A stretch of DNA of 11,520 nucleotides. Source: REEB481 sp044360435. GTDB taxonomy: Bacteria > Bacteroidota > Bacteroidia > NS11-12g > UBA955. Below, piece by piece: positions 1 to 8,287 of the stretch. The notes below the pieces were generated by a model. It saw nothing but the letters and a program-made list of their open reading frames with translations. It had not been told where the DNA came from and ran no database searches. The DNA lies in contig JBIKKI010000070.1 in assembly GCA_044360435.1 (NCBI GenBank), positions 1 to 11,520 of the forward strand, written 5' to 3'. Every line of letters begins with the position of its first letter. Within the stretch, counting starts at the first letter, position 1. Both the position numbers and the translations under genes were made by a program.

Positions 1-1769
<1,769 letters not shown>

Positions 1770-1794
1770 TACTAAGGAACATTCACTTCCAACA

Positions 1795-1805
1795 TGTCAA
1801 AGAAC
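1795..1805 (-). promoter_or_regulatory. boxA-like antitermination signal before 23S
   Basis: On the minus strand this reads GTTCTTTGACA, 26 bases before the 23S 5' end. It resembles the rRNA boxA element (CTTTAACA-type core in E. coli) that the NusB/NusE antitermination complex binds in nascent rRNA. Related sequences occur in the 16S leader (3821-3830) and after 16S (2153-2162). The match is seen directly; the function is inferred from position and similarity. Confidence 0.5.
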
Positions 1806-1807
1806 TT

Positions 1808-1824
1808 ATCCTCACGATGAGGAT
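1808..1824 (-). other. Perfect 7-bp hairpin between tRNA-like element and 23S
   Basis: ATCCTCA and TGAGGAT form a perfect inverted repeat around a three-base loop. It lies immediately 3' of the tRNA-like element and just before the boxA-like site. No T-run follows, so a terminator is unlikely. It probably shapes the pre-23S leader or presents a processing site. Confidence 0.5.
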
Positions 1825-1827
1825 GGA

Positions 1828-1892
1828 TGTTTACTGCGGAATCGAACCGCAAACCTTTCCCTGGGGAACGCTCTACCATTGAGCTATAATCA
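1828..1892 (-). pseudogene. Degenerate tRNA-like element lacking an anticodon arm
   Basis: The minus strand keeps a good D arm (GCTC, loop AATGGTA, GAGC) and a perfect T arm (TGCGG, loop TTCGATT, CCGCA). The possible acceptor stem, TGATTAT with GTAAACA, has six of seven positions paired, one of them a G-T wobble. Between D and T arms there are only 18 bases instead of about 23. They cannot form a 5-bp anticodon stem with a 7-base loop and a T at position 33; only a TTCC/GGAA mini-hairpin is possible. One linker base replaces the usual two before the D stem, and no CCA is encoded. It is therefore not a working tRNA as written. It is either a decayed third tRNA of the spacer, perhaps glycine-type from its D and T loops, or a tRNA mimic used in pre-rRNA processing. 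Confidence 0.6.
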
Positions 1893-1924
1893 TTTTCTAA
1901 AAGAACGATACCTATGAAGGTATT

Positions 1925-2001
1925 TGGTGGAGAATAACGGATTCGAACCGTTGACCCCCTGCGTGCAAGGCAGGTGCTCTAGCCAGCTGAGCTAATTCCC
2001 C
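1925..2001 (-). tRNA. tRNA-Ala (anticodon TGC)
   Basis: The reverse complement folds into a complete cloverleaf. The acceptor is GGGGAAT/ATTCTCC and includes the G3-U70 wobble that alanyl-tRNA synthetase recognises. The D stem is GCTC/GAGC, the anticodon stem CCTGC/GCAGG with loop CTTGCAC (anticodon at 1965-1967), and the T stem AACGG/CCGTT. The 3' CCA is encoded (1925-1927). It sits second in the 16S-23S spacer, 33 bases after tRNA-Ile, and is released from the rRNA precursor by tRNA processing enzymes. Confidence 0.97.
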
Positions 2002-2034
2002 TTAAACGAGAGCAGCGATTCACTACTCTATAGG

Positions 2035-2108
2035 TAGTCCCGAGCAGATTTGAACTGCTGACCCCTACATTATCAGTGTAGTGCTCTGACCAACTGAGCT
2101 ACGGGACT
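2035..2108 (-). tRNA. tRNA-Ile (anticodon GAT)
   Basis: This is a full cloverleaf on the minus strand. The acceptor AGTCCCG/CGGGACT is perfectly paired, the D stem is GCTC/GAGC, the anticodon stem CTACA/TGTAG with loop CTGATAA (anticodon at 2072-2074), and the T stem AGCAG/CTGCT. The discriminator is A. The following bases are CCT, so the CCA tail is not encoded and must be finished by the CCA-adding enzyme, unlike the neighbouring tRNA-Ala. The Ile-Ala pair between 16S and 23S is the commonest bacterial spacer arrangement. Confidence 0.97.
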
Positions 2109-2119
2109 ATAATCCGAAC

Positions 2120-2134
2120 TCAGGAGCCTCCTGA
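2120..2134. other. 15-base palindrome in the 16S-23S spacer
   Basis: TCAGGAG and CTCCTGA flank a single central base, forming a perfect inverted repeat about 12 bases upstream of tRNA-Ile in transcription order. In RNA it would fold as a small hairpin with a 5-bp stem. It could help expose the tRNA-Ile 5' end for RNase P. The repeat is seen directly; any role is inference. Confidence 0.4.
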
Positions 2135-2152
2135 CAGCTCGTTTTTGGGTAA

Positions 2153-2162
2153 CTCACAGAAC
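2153..2162 (-). promoter_or_regulatory. boxA-like sequence after 16S
   Basis: On the minus strand this reads GTTCTGTGAG, one base different from the leader copy GTTCTTTGAG. It lies just outside the 16S processing stem, in the place where E. coli rrn operons carry a second boxA. It is the weakest of the three copies. Confidence 0.35.
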
Positions 2163-2176
2163 GAATTGAGAAAAAT

Positions 2177-2191
2177 GGGAATAGCGAGCCT
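2177..2191 (-). other. 16S processing stem, 3' strand
   Basis: This segment is perfectly complementary over 15 bases to the leader segment at 3801-3815. Pairing continues outward, with one bulge, through AATTGAG-type sequence on this side against CTCAAAGAAC on the other. The two strands flank the 16S gene and would close it into the long double helix that RNase III cuts to release pre-16S. Confidence 0.8.
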
Positions 2192-2215
2192 GATCCAATT
2201 TCTAGAAATCTCTAG

Positions 2216-3741
<1,526 letters not shown>

Positions 3742-3777
3742 AATGTTGTTTGATTTCCTGGATCTTTTTCTAAATTT

Positions 3778-3800
3778 CCGAAATACTCAAAGTATTCCGG
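3778..3800 (-). other. Leader hairpin next to 16S
   Basis: On the minus strand CCGGAATACT and AGTATTTCGG pair around a TTG loop, giving a roughly 10-bp stem with one G-T wobble. It sits inside the 16S processing stem, between the stem's 5' strand and the mature 16S end. No T-run follows it. It is probably a leader structure involved in 16S maturation. Confidence 0.55.
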
Positions 3801-3815
3801 AGGCTCGCTATTCCC
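3801..3815 (-). other. 16S processing stem, 5' strand
   Basis: This is the leader partner of 2177-2191. The 15-base perfect complementarity across more than 1.6 kb of rRNA gene would not be expected by chance. It is the expected layout for the RNase III stem around pre-16S. Confidence 0.8.
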
Positions 3816-3820
3816 AATTC

Positions 3821-3830
3821 CTCAAAGAAC
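3821..3830 (-). promoter_or_regulatory. boxA-like antitermination signal in the 16S leader
   Basis: GTTCTTTGAG on the minus strand matches the pre-23S copy (1795-1805) over its first nine bases. It lies directly upstream of the 16S processing stem, downstream of all four promoters, where boxA is expected for Nus-factor antitermination of rRNA. Confidence 0.5.
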
Positions 3831-3833
3831 TTT

Positions 3834-3860
3834 ATAACCACCTCGAAATTCGAGGGTTAT
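3834..3860 (-). other. Leader hairpin upstream of boxA-like site
   Basis: ATAAC/GTTAT and CCTCGAA/TTCGAGG form a near-continuous 12-bp stem with a two-base bulge and a minimal loop. No run of T follows, so it is not a standard terminator. It is the strongest local inverted repeat in the leader. The rRNA leader transcript would carry it just before the boxA-like site. Confidence 0.55.
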
Positions 3861-3905
3861 TATCTTAATCTTCCCTTCTCTTAAACTTTCATTCCGAAAG
3901 GGCTG

Positions 3906-3935
3906 CAAAGATAAGTAAATTTTCGATTGTGTCAA
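3906..3935 (-). promoter_or_regulatory. rrn promoter P1 (16S-proximal)
   Basis: The minus strand reads TTG (3933-3935), 19 bases, then TATCTTTG (3913-3906). This matches the Bacteroidota sigma consensus TTG/TTTG at -33 and TAnnTTTG at -7. The expected start is about 3901, giving a leader of about 160 bases. Its flanks differ from the 94-base repeats, but the surrounding GGGCTGCAAAGATAA still resembles them. Confidence 0.8.
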
Positions 3936-4052
3936 GATTATTTTTACAAAAAATCTTTAATTTTTATCGCATTCATTCATTTTAACACTGGCGATATCAA
4001 TCAAAAGCTCCTTACTTGCTTTTCTTTCGTTTTCTGCTCCAGAACGGGGTTG

Positions 4053-4084
4053 CAAAGATAACAAAAACATTTTCAATTAATCAA
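4053..4084 (-). promoter_or_regulatory. rrn promoter P2 (in repeat unit 1)
   Basis: On the minus strand: TTG (4084-4082), 21 bases, TATCTTTG (4060-4053), a full match to TAnnTTTG. The spacer is two bases longer than in P1. The start is expected near 4048. Confidence 0.75.
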
Positions 4085-4146
4085 GATGTTTTTGAAACTT
4101 TTTTCAACCGGCTTGCAACAGTGAACTATTTATCAGAACGGGGTTG

Positions 4147-4178
4147 CAAAGGTAACAAAAACATTTTCAATTAATCAA
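4147..4178 (-). promoter_or_regulatory. rrn promoter P3 (in repeat unit 2)
   Basis: On the minus strand: TTG (4178-4176), 21 bases, TACCTTTG (4154-4147). It is exactly 94 bases upstream of P2 and differs in its -7 box only at a non-consensus position. Confidence 0.75.
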
Positions 4179-4240
4179 GATGTTTTCGAAACTTTTTTCA
4201 ACCGCTGTGCAGCAGTGAACTATTTATCAGAACGGGAGTG

Positions 4241-4272
4241 CAAAGGTAAGAATATCTTTCACATATGCACAA
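4241..4272 (-). promoter_or_regulatory. rrn promoter P4 (distal)
   Basis: On the minus strand: TTG (4272-4270), 21 bases, TACCTTTG (4248-4241), exactly 94 bases upstream of P3. Only its -7 side lies in the repeat. The -33 side is unique sequence, yet the 21-base spacing is kept, which argues that the site is functional. It starts 46 bases after the queA stop. Confidence 0.65.
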
Positions 4273-4317
4273 CTGGTTCTGAAATATTTCTTACAAAAAG
4301 AAGCAACCCTTTGATTA

Positions 4318-5523
4318 TCAAGGTTTTATCCTCGGATAAATTATGGAAGAATCCCCATAGCTCAACATCCGATAGCCGTTTGACAGTGCTTCTTTGTACA
4401 AATCCTGCCACTCAGAACCCATGAAAGCCTCTAACAGCATCAGCAAAGTGGAGCCCGGCTGGTGAAAATTGGTGATTAATCCTGAACAGACTCTGAATTT
4501 CATTCCAGGGATTATGAAGATGGAGGTTTCTCCTTCCAACGAGGTTGTATTCGTCTGCTCCAGATGATCCAGTATAATGTCTATTGCCTGTTCCTTATCC
4601 CAACTGGGTAAATCATCCCGATATGGATCATGCTGTGCAATGCTCACAGGCAAGTTTCCTTGATGCAATCGAACTGCTGCATAGAACAGCGACTCCAAAA
4701 CCCGCATCACCGTGGTTCCCACTGCAACAATTGTTTTATGCTCTTTCAAAGTCAACAAAGTAGCTTTCGAGATGCTAAAGCGCTCTGTATGCATCAAGTG
4801 ACCGGCGGTACCCAAAGATGTTACTGGTTTAAAAGTTCCTGCGCCAACGTGCAATGTAAGATACGTCTGTTCATGTCCATTGCGCTTCAGGTCCTCCAAT
4901 ACGCGTTCGGTAAAATGCAGGCTTGCTGTGGGGGCAGCTACCGCGCCGGCATTCCGTGCAAATACCGATTGATATCGTTCCTGATCATTCGGCACATCAC
5001 TACGCCTTATATATGGAGGTAGCGGAACATGACCAAAATGCTCCAGGATGCTCAGGAACTCCGTAACGCCGGTGCAGCGGAAAGCAACCTGATTGGAATC
5101 GCGATTGTACCATCGAGCCTCCAGCTCCATCCCACCGGATGTCAACCTGAGCACTTCACTTTCTTTAAACTTCTTGCGATTGCCTACCAAACAATCCCAG
5201 ATGAATGTTGCCTGTTCCTCTTTTCTGTACAGTTCTTTCAACAAGAATATTTCTATTCTCGCCCCCTGGCTGTTTTGAAACCATAATCGGGCCGGAATCA
5301 CTTTTGTATCATTAAACACCAGCAATGATGGCTCCAGCAACAGGCCTGGCAAATCGTAAAAATGATGATGACTGTGCTGGCCAGCCCGATAACAGAATAG
5401 TTTGGAATGATCTCTCTCTGCTAAAGGTTCCTGAGCGATGGCCGATTCCGGCAAATCATACTGAAATCTGGCCACTGGAATGTCCGGCATTCTATGATTT
5501 GCATCGTGATTTTGATTCTTCAT
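4318..5523 (-). CDS. queA: S-adenosylmethionine:tRNA ribosyltransferase-isomerase QueA
   Basis: QueA transfers and isomerises the ribose of S-adenosylmethionine onto the 7-deazaguanine base at the tRNA wobble position, forming epoxyqueuosine in the cytoplasm. In this 401-residue protein I see FNDTKVIPARL at 70-80, PLPPYIRR at 167-174, NAGAVAAPTASLHF at 191-204, LHVGAGTF at 224-231, VGTTVMRVLES at 268-278, TNFHQPGSTL at 351-360 and YGDSS near 389. All are hallmarks of the family. It is longer than E. coli QueA (about 356 residues). The extra length lies mainly at the N-terminus and between VGTT and TNFHQPG. The ATG at 5523 is chosen because it overlaps the rdgB stop as ATGA; the longer frame to 5547 starts with TTG. 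It is the last gene of a three-gene operon, with the rRNA promoters directly downstream. Confidence 0.95.
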   Translation of the reverse strand: MKNQNHDANHRMPDIPVARFQYDLPESAIAQEPLAERDHSKLFCYRAGQHSHHHFYDLPGLLLEPSLLVFNDTKVIPARLWFQNSQGARIEIFLLKELYRKEEQATFIWDCLVGNRKKFKESEVLRLTSGGMELEARWYNRDSNQVAFRCTGVTEFLSILEHFGHVPLPPYIRRSDVPNDQERYQSVFARNAGAVAAPTASLHFTERVLEDLKRNGHEQTYLTLHVGAGTFKPVTSLGTAGHLMHTERFSISKATLLTLKEHKTIVAVGTTVMRVLESLFYAAVRLHQGNLPVSIAQHDPYRDDLPSWDKEQAIDIILDHLEQTNTTSLEGETSIFIIPGMKFRVCSGLITNFHQPGSTLLMLLEAFMGSEWQDLYKEALSNGYRMLSYGDSSIIYPRIKP

Positions 5524-6122
5524 AATGACTGAATAGCCTCTATCCAAGCCTGCATGGCACGTAATGCCTGGGTTCTGTGACTGATGCCTAATTTCACATG
5601 AGCGGGCAGTGCTGCCAAGGTTTGATGAAATCCCTGAGGTATAAACACCGGATCATATCCAAATCCGCCACCTCCATCAGCGGCCGAAGCAATGTGCCCT
5701 TCCAGGATACCGGTAAAGAACACCATACCCTCATCCCAACGCAAACAAAATACGGATTCGAAACGGGCGCTGCGCTGCTCGATACCGTTCAGCCGATTCA
5801 AGAGCAGGTCGTTATTACTGCCAAGATAATGAGCCATTTCCGCGAAGCGTGCTGTATGGATGCCCGGGGCACCATCCAATGCGTCACAAAACAGACCGGT
5901 ATCATCTGCGAATGATGGCAATCCGGTTAATTGCCAAGCCGCTTCTGCTTTCAGTGCGGCATTCTCCTTCAGGCTTTGGCCTGTTTCTTCCACTTGAAAC
6001 TCATGCCCTAAATCTGAAGGCATACAAATGTTTACCGTATCCTGGAGCGCGGCCCGGATCTCTTCTGCCTTATGCTTGTTCGCACTGGCGAATACAAGCT
6101 GCTTTAACGTTTCTTTATTCAT
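5520..6122 (-). CDS. rdgB: RdgB/HAM1-type non-canonical purine NTP pyrophosphatase
   Basis: The enzyme hydrolyses dITP, ITP and XTP to monophosphates and pyrophosphate, keeping deaminated purines out of DNA and RNA. The 200 residues match the family's usual length. Visible motifs are ASANKHKAEEI (12-22, the nucleotide-binding S/TxxNxxK), EETGQSLKENAALKA (45-59), ADDTGLFCDALDGAPG (72-87, with the catalytic aspartates and the PGI..AR element), GGFGYDP (152-158, base recognition) and SHRTQAL (181-187). The ATG at 6122 overlaps the upstream gene's TGA as ATGA, and its own TGA overlaps queA's ATG in the same way. The three genes are therefore almost certainly one transcript with coupled translation. 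Confidence 0.95.
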   Translation of the reverse strand: MNKETLKQLVFASANKHKAEEIRAALQDTVNICMPSDLGHEFQVEETGQSLKENAALKAEAAWQLTGLPSFADDTGLFCDALDGAPGIHTARFAEMAHYLGSNNDLLLNRLNGIEQRSARFESVFCLRWDEGMVFFTGILEGHIASAADGGGGFGYDPVFIPQGFHQTLAALPAHVKLGISHRTQALRAMQAWIEAIQSL

Positions 6123-6595
6123 AGCTTAGACCAATGGCCAAATGCTTCAACAGCCTTTTTCTTGAGCAATGGATCATGTGCCAGCAGCCTGGTTTCCGGC
6201 AAATGCAATACCCTTCCCTGGGGCTTGCTTGCGGAACTGAATTCATGGAGGTCTGACGTGGCAGGGTGGCTTCCAAAGAATACCCAATGATGCGTGCCCT
6301 GCTGTTGTGTCCAAAGTTCCGGACCTCCTATATATAAGGTGCCGCTGATGCCAAGTTGATTGTTGATGTAACCCGCCATTTTTTCAAGCATCTGACCTTC
6401 AGGGCTTTCGGGGTTAACCTGCTCATGCACGATGAAAAAAAGTTGAGGCATTGATACAATTCCCTCTGCAGACAGCGTTGGCGCAACTTCGGAAGATTCT
6501 TGTTGGCCGGCATGTCGTTGCACATCTTCTTTGATGAGAAAAAAACCGGGGCTGAACAGCAATTCCAGCGCCATTGGAGAAATATCATGACTCAT
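6119..6595 (-). CDS. Small protein of unknown function, first gene of the rdgB-queA operon
   Basis: I do not firmly recognise this 158-residue protein. It has no signal peptide or membrane segment. It begins with a hydrophobic helix-like stretch (SPMALELLFSPGFFLI, 6-21) and has a glutamine/serine-rich linker at about 30-45. Then come what look like alternating strands and helices: PQLFFIVHE (50-58), EGQMLEKMAGYINNQL (66-81), TLYIGG (86-91), HHWVFFG (102-108). It ends in LLKKKAVEAFGHW (143-155). This order (start helix, strand, helix, strand, strand with FG, terminal K-rich helix ending in W) recalls a small Bacteroidota family that I associate loosely with DNA polymerase III psi. That is inference from memory, not an identification. 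The ATG at 6595 is preferred over a TTG at 6658, which would run into ilvE. Its stop overlaps rdgB by ATGA. Confidence 0.75.
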   Translation of the reverse strand: MSHDISPMALELLFSPGFFLIKEDVQRHAGQQESSEVAPTLSAEGIVSMPQLFFIVHEQVNPESPEGQMLEKMAGYINNQLGISGTLYIGGPELWTQQQGTHHWVFFGSHPATSDLHEFSSASKPQGRVLHLPETRLLAHDPLLKKKAVEAFGHWSKL

Positions 6596-6658
6596 GGTGT
6601 TTGATTCCTTTTGCCTTTCGGCAGAGAGTCCTTTATTTCGAAGCCGGATTCTACCCAA

Positions 6659-7726
6659 ATGGCGCTCGAAGTTACTTACGAATTAAGAACCGATTCAACT
6701 ATTGATTCGGTGGATTTTGACCACGTTCAGTTTGGTCGCGTGTTTGCCGACCACATGTTCGTGGCTTCCTTTGATGGCAACGAGTGGGGCGATTTTAAAA
6801 TCATGCCTTACGGACCGCTGCAACTGAGCCCTGCCACCAGTGCACTGCATTATGGTCAGGCTATTTTTGAGGGAATGAAGGCATTCAAGGATGCCGGTGG
6901 CACGCCGCTGTTGTTCCGACCCTACGAAAACGCAGCGCGTTTTAACCGATCTGCACGAAGGATGTGCATGCCCGAATTGCCGGAGGATGTGTTTGTGGAA
7001 GCGCTGGAGCGCCTGATTTGGGTGGATCGAAATTGGATTCCTACAAAAGATGGAAGCAGTTTGTACATCCGTCCCTTCATGTTTGCTACGGATGATTTTC
7101 TCGGTGTCCGCCCTTCTTCCCGTTACCTGTTCATTGCCTGGTGCTGTCCGGTTGTTGCTTATTACAGTCAGCCGCTGAAGGTAAAGGTTGAAGACAAGTA
7201 TGCCCGGGCGGCTCAGGGTGGTGTTGGATTTACCAAATGCGCTGGCAATTATGGCGCAGCAATGTTGCCCACCAAAGAAGCACAGGACGAGGGTTTTGAT
7301 CAGGTTTTATGGACCGATGCGCGCGAGCACATGTTTCTTGAAGAAACGGGAACCACGAACTGTTTTGTGGTGGCCGAAGGAAAACTGATCACACCTGCGT
7401 TAACAGATACCATGCTTGCCGGAATAACCCGTGAATCAGTGCTTACACTTGCCCAATCGCGAGGATTTACAGTAGAAGAGCGCCCCATCCAGGTAGCAGA
7501 ATTGAAGTCATGGCACGCCGCAGGGGTGTTGCAGGAAATGTTCATTACCGGAACGGCCGCGACATTGGTGGGCATTAAGGGTTTCGGACATCAGGGTGTC
7601 TATTACGACCTGGAGCCGCAGGGTAACCACGAAATATCAGCTACGCTGCTGCGCGGTCTGGATGAAATCCGGACGGGCAAGGCTGCAGATCCATTCGGAT
7701 GGGTACATCCGGTTCCGGCGCGCTGA
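6659..7726 (+). CDS. ilvE: Branched-chain amino acid aminotransferase
   Basis: This fold-type IV, PLP-dependent aminotransferase interconverts leucine, isoleucine and valine with their 2-oxo acids, using glutamate/2-oxoglutarate. The 355 residues include ALHYGQAIFEGMKAF (63-77), FRPYENAARFNRSARRM (86-102) and LYIRPFMFATDDFLGV (135-150). GFTKCAGNYGAA (190-201) carries the PLP lysine K193. FLEETGTTNCF (226-236) holds the glutamate that contacts the PLP pyridine nitrogen, and ITGTAATLVGI (296-306) the phosphate-side loop. The ATG at 6659 is chosen; an in-frame TTG at 6611 would add 16 unconvincing residues and overlap the divergent leader. It is a single-gene unit, divergent from the small-protein operon and converging with dcd, whose stop codon abuts it exactly. 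The length is normal for the larger bacterial and mitochondrial-like BCAT branch. Confidence 0.95.
   Translation: MALEVTYELRTDSTIDSVDFDHVQFGRVFADHMFVASFDGNEWGDFKIMPYGPLQLSPATSALHYGQAIFEGMKAFKDAGGTPLLFRPYENAARFNRSARRMCMPELPEDVFVEALERLIWVDRNWIPTKDGSSLYIRPFMFATDDFLGVRPSSRYLFIAWCCPVVAYYSQPLKVKVEDKYARAAQGGVGFTKCAGNYGAAMLPTKEAQDEGFDQVLWTDAREHMFLEETGTTNCFVVAEGKLITPALTDTMLAGITRESVLTLAQSRGFTVEERPIQVAELKSWHAAGVLQEMFITGTAATLVGIKGFGHQGVYYDLEPQGNHEISATLLRGLDEIRTGKAADPFGWVHPVPAR
6667..6698 (-). promoter_or_regulatory. Possible promoter for the small-protein/rdgB/queA operon
   Basis: On the minus strand: TTG (6698-6696), 21 bases, TAACTTCG (6674-6667). It has five of six fixed positions of TAnnTTTG and the same spacing as rrn P2-P4. 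It lies inside the first codons of ilvE on the other strand and would give a leader of about 65 bases. The one-base mismatch makes it only tentative. Confidence 0.3.
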
Positions 7727-8263
7727 TCAGAATTGGTTCTTCCACATCATACTTTCGACAGGCTTCACCGTGCGCACATTGTACTTTGCTGAAGCTTTGT
7801 TGTTGTATGACATGGCAATGTCTCCCTGAACCTCAAAATAAATCAGTTGTCCGATGGGCATTCCGGTGTAAACCCGTACCGGCTGGGCTACAGAGATTTC
7901 CAAAGTCCAGGTATTGCAAAAACCCACATCTCCTTTTCCGGCAGTAGCATGAATGTCAATCCCGAGTCTGCCTGTGCTTGATTTACCTTCCAAAAAAGGC
8001 ACATGCTTGTGTGTTTCCGTGTATTCTTCCGTAACCCCGAGGTATAAAGTTCCGGGCTGAAGCACAAAGCCTTCCTCAGGAATTTCGAAATAGTCAATCC
8101 GGTTGTGAGCCTTGGCATCCAAAACCCGGTCGCGGTATGTGGCCAGGTAACGTCCTAAATGCACATCATAGGAATTGCTGCCCAAACACTCCCTGCGGTA
8201 AGGTTCTATAAGAATAGTCCCTGCCTCTATTTCCTCGAGGATTCGCTTGTCAGAAAGAATCAT
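7727..8263 (-). CDS. dcd: dCTP deaminase
   Basis: Dcd deaminates dCTP to dUTP, the route toward dUMP and hence dTTP. The protein is a trimer of the dUTPase-like fold. In the 178 residues I see SYDVHLG (31-37), LQPGTLYLG (68-76), EGKSSTGRLG (92-101, substrate-binding Ser and Arg), HATAGKGDVGF (105-115) and WTLEIS (119-124) with the catalytic glutamate E122. PIGQLIYF (136-143) follows. The length matches the short Bacteroidota form. Whether it also hydrolyses dUTP, as the bifunctional archaeal-type enzymes do, cannot be decided from sequence here. It lies 24 bases after the WD40 gene on the same strand and may be co-transcribed with it. A TATTTTTG box lies 4 bases before its ATG. Confidence 0.93.
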   Translation of the reverse strand: MILSDKRILEEIEAGTILIEPYRRECLGSNSYDVHLGRYLATYRDRVLDAKAHNRIDYFEIPEEGFVLQPGTLYLGVTEEYTETHKHVPFLEGKSSTGRLGIDIHATAGKGDVGFCNTWTLEISVAQPVRVYTGMPIGQLIYFEVQGDIAMSYNNKASAKYNVRTVKPVESMMWKNQF

Positions 8264-8267
8264 GGGA

Positions 8268-8275
8268 CAAAAATA
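8268..8275 (-). promoter_or_regulatory. Possible -7 box directly before dcd
   Basis: The minus strand reads TATTTTTG, a perfect TAnnTTTG, ending four bases before the dcd ATG. Transcription from it would start almost at the ATG, so the message would be leaderless or nearly so. No TTG lies 19-21 bases upstream (the nearest gives 13 bases), so the promoter is incomplete and may be chance. Confidence 0.3.
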
Positions 8276-8287
8276 AACGGCAAAGCA

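Larger units (their letters stand above)
4041..4252 (-). repeat. 94-bp tandem repeat carrying rrn promoters
   Basis: Two full units (4041-4134 and 4135-4228) are about 88/94 identical by eye. A third begins at 4229 and stays recognisable for about 20 bases. Each unit starts AGAACGGG and contains one promoter at the same offset. Most differences lie in the -7 spacer bases and in a short segment near the unit end. The array looks like a duplicated promoter cassette. It is not a CRISPR, since the units are direct, contiguous and without spacers. Confidence 0.9.
3742..4280 (-). other. rRNA operon leader and promoter region (no protein gene)
   Basis: This non-coding stretch lies between 16S and queA. 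From far to near it holds four Bacteroidota-type promoters, three of them on a 94-base repeat, and an AT-rich segment at about 3940-4035 with no recognised feature. Then come a 12-bp hairpin, a boxA-like site, one strand of the 16S processing stem, and a second hairpin directly before 16S. A short frame at 4215-4424 crosses it but shows no protein-like features. Confidence 0.85.

Noticed and set aside
4041..4252. CRISPR array or mobile element as explanation of the 94-base repeats
   Set aside because: The units are contiguous direct repeats without spacers, cas genes, transposase or inverted ends; each carries a promoter facing 16S.
4630..5525. Plus-strand frames opposite queA
   Set aside because: They are shadows of a gene with full family motifs on the minus strand.
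5524..5547. Longer queA start
   Set aside because: It begins with TTG inside rdgB; the ATG overlapping the rdgB stop is the better start.
6609..6641. Possible ilvE promoter, TTTTG then 20 bases then TATTTCGA
   Set aside because: The -7 box matches only three of six fixed positions, too weak to annotate.
6596..6658. TTG starts extending both the small protein (6658) and ilvE (6611) into each other
   Set aside because: Both would create a divergent coding overlap; internal ATGs at 6595 and 6659 fit better.
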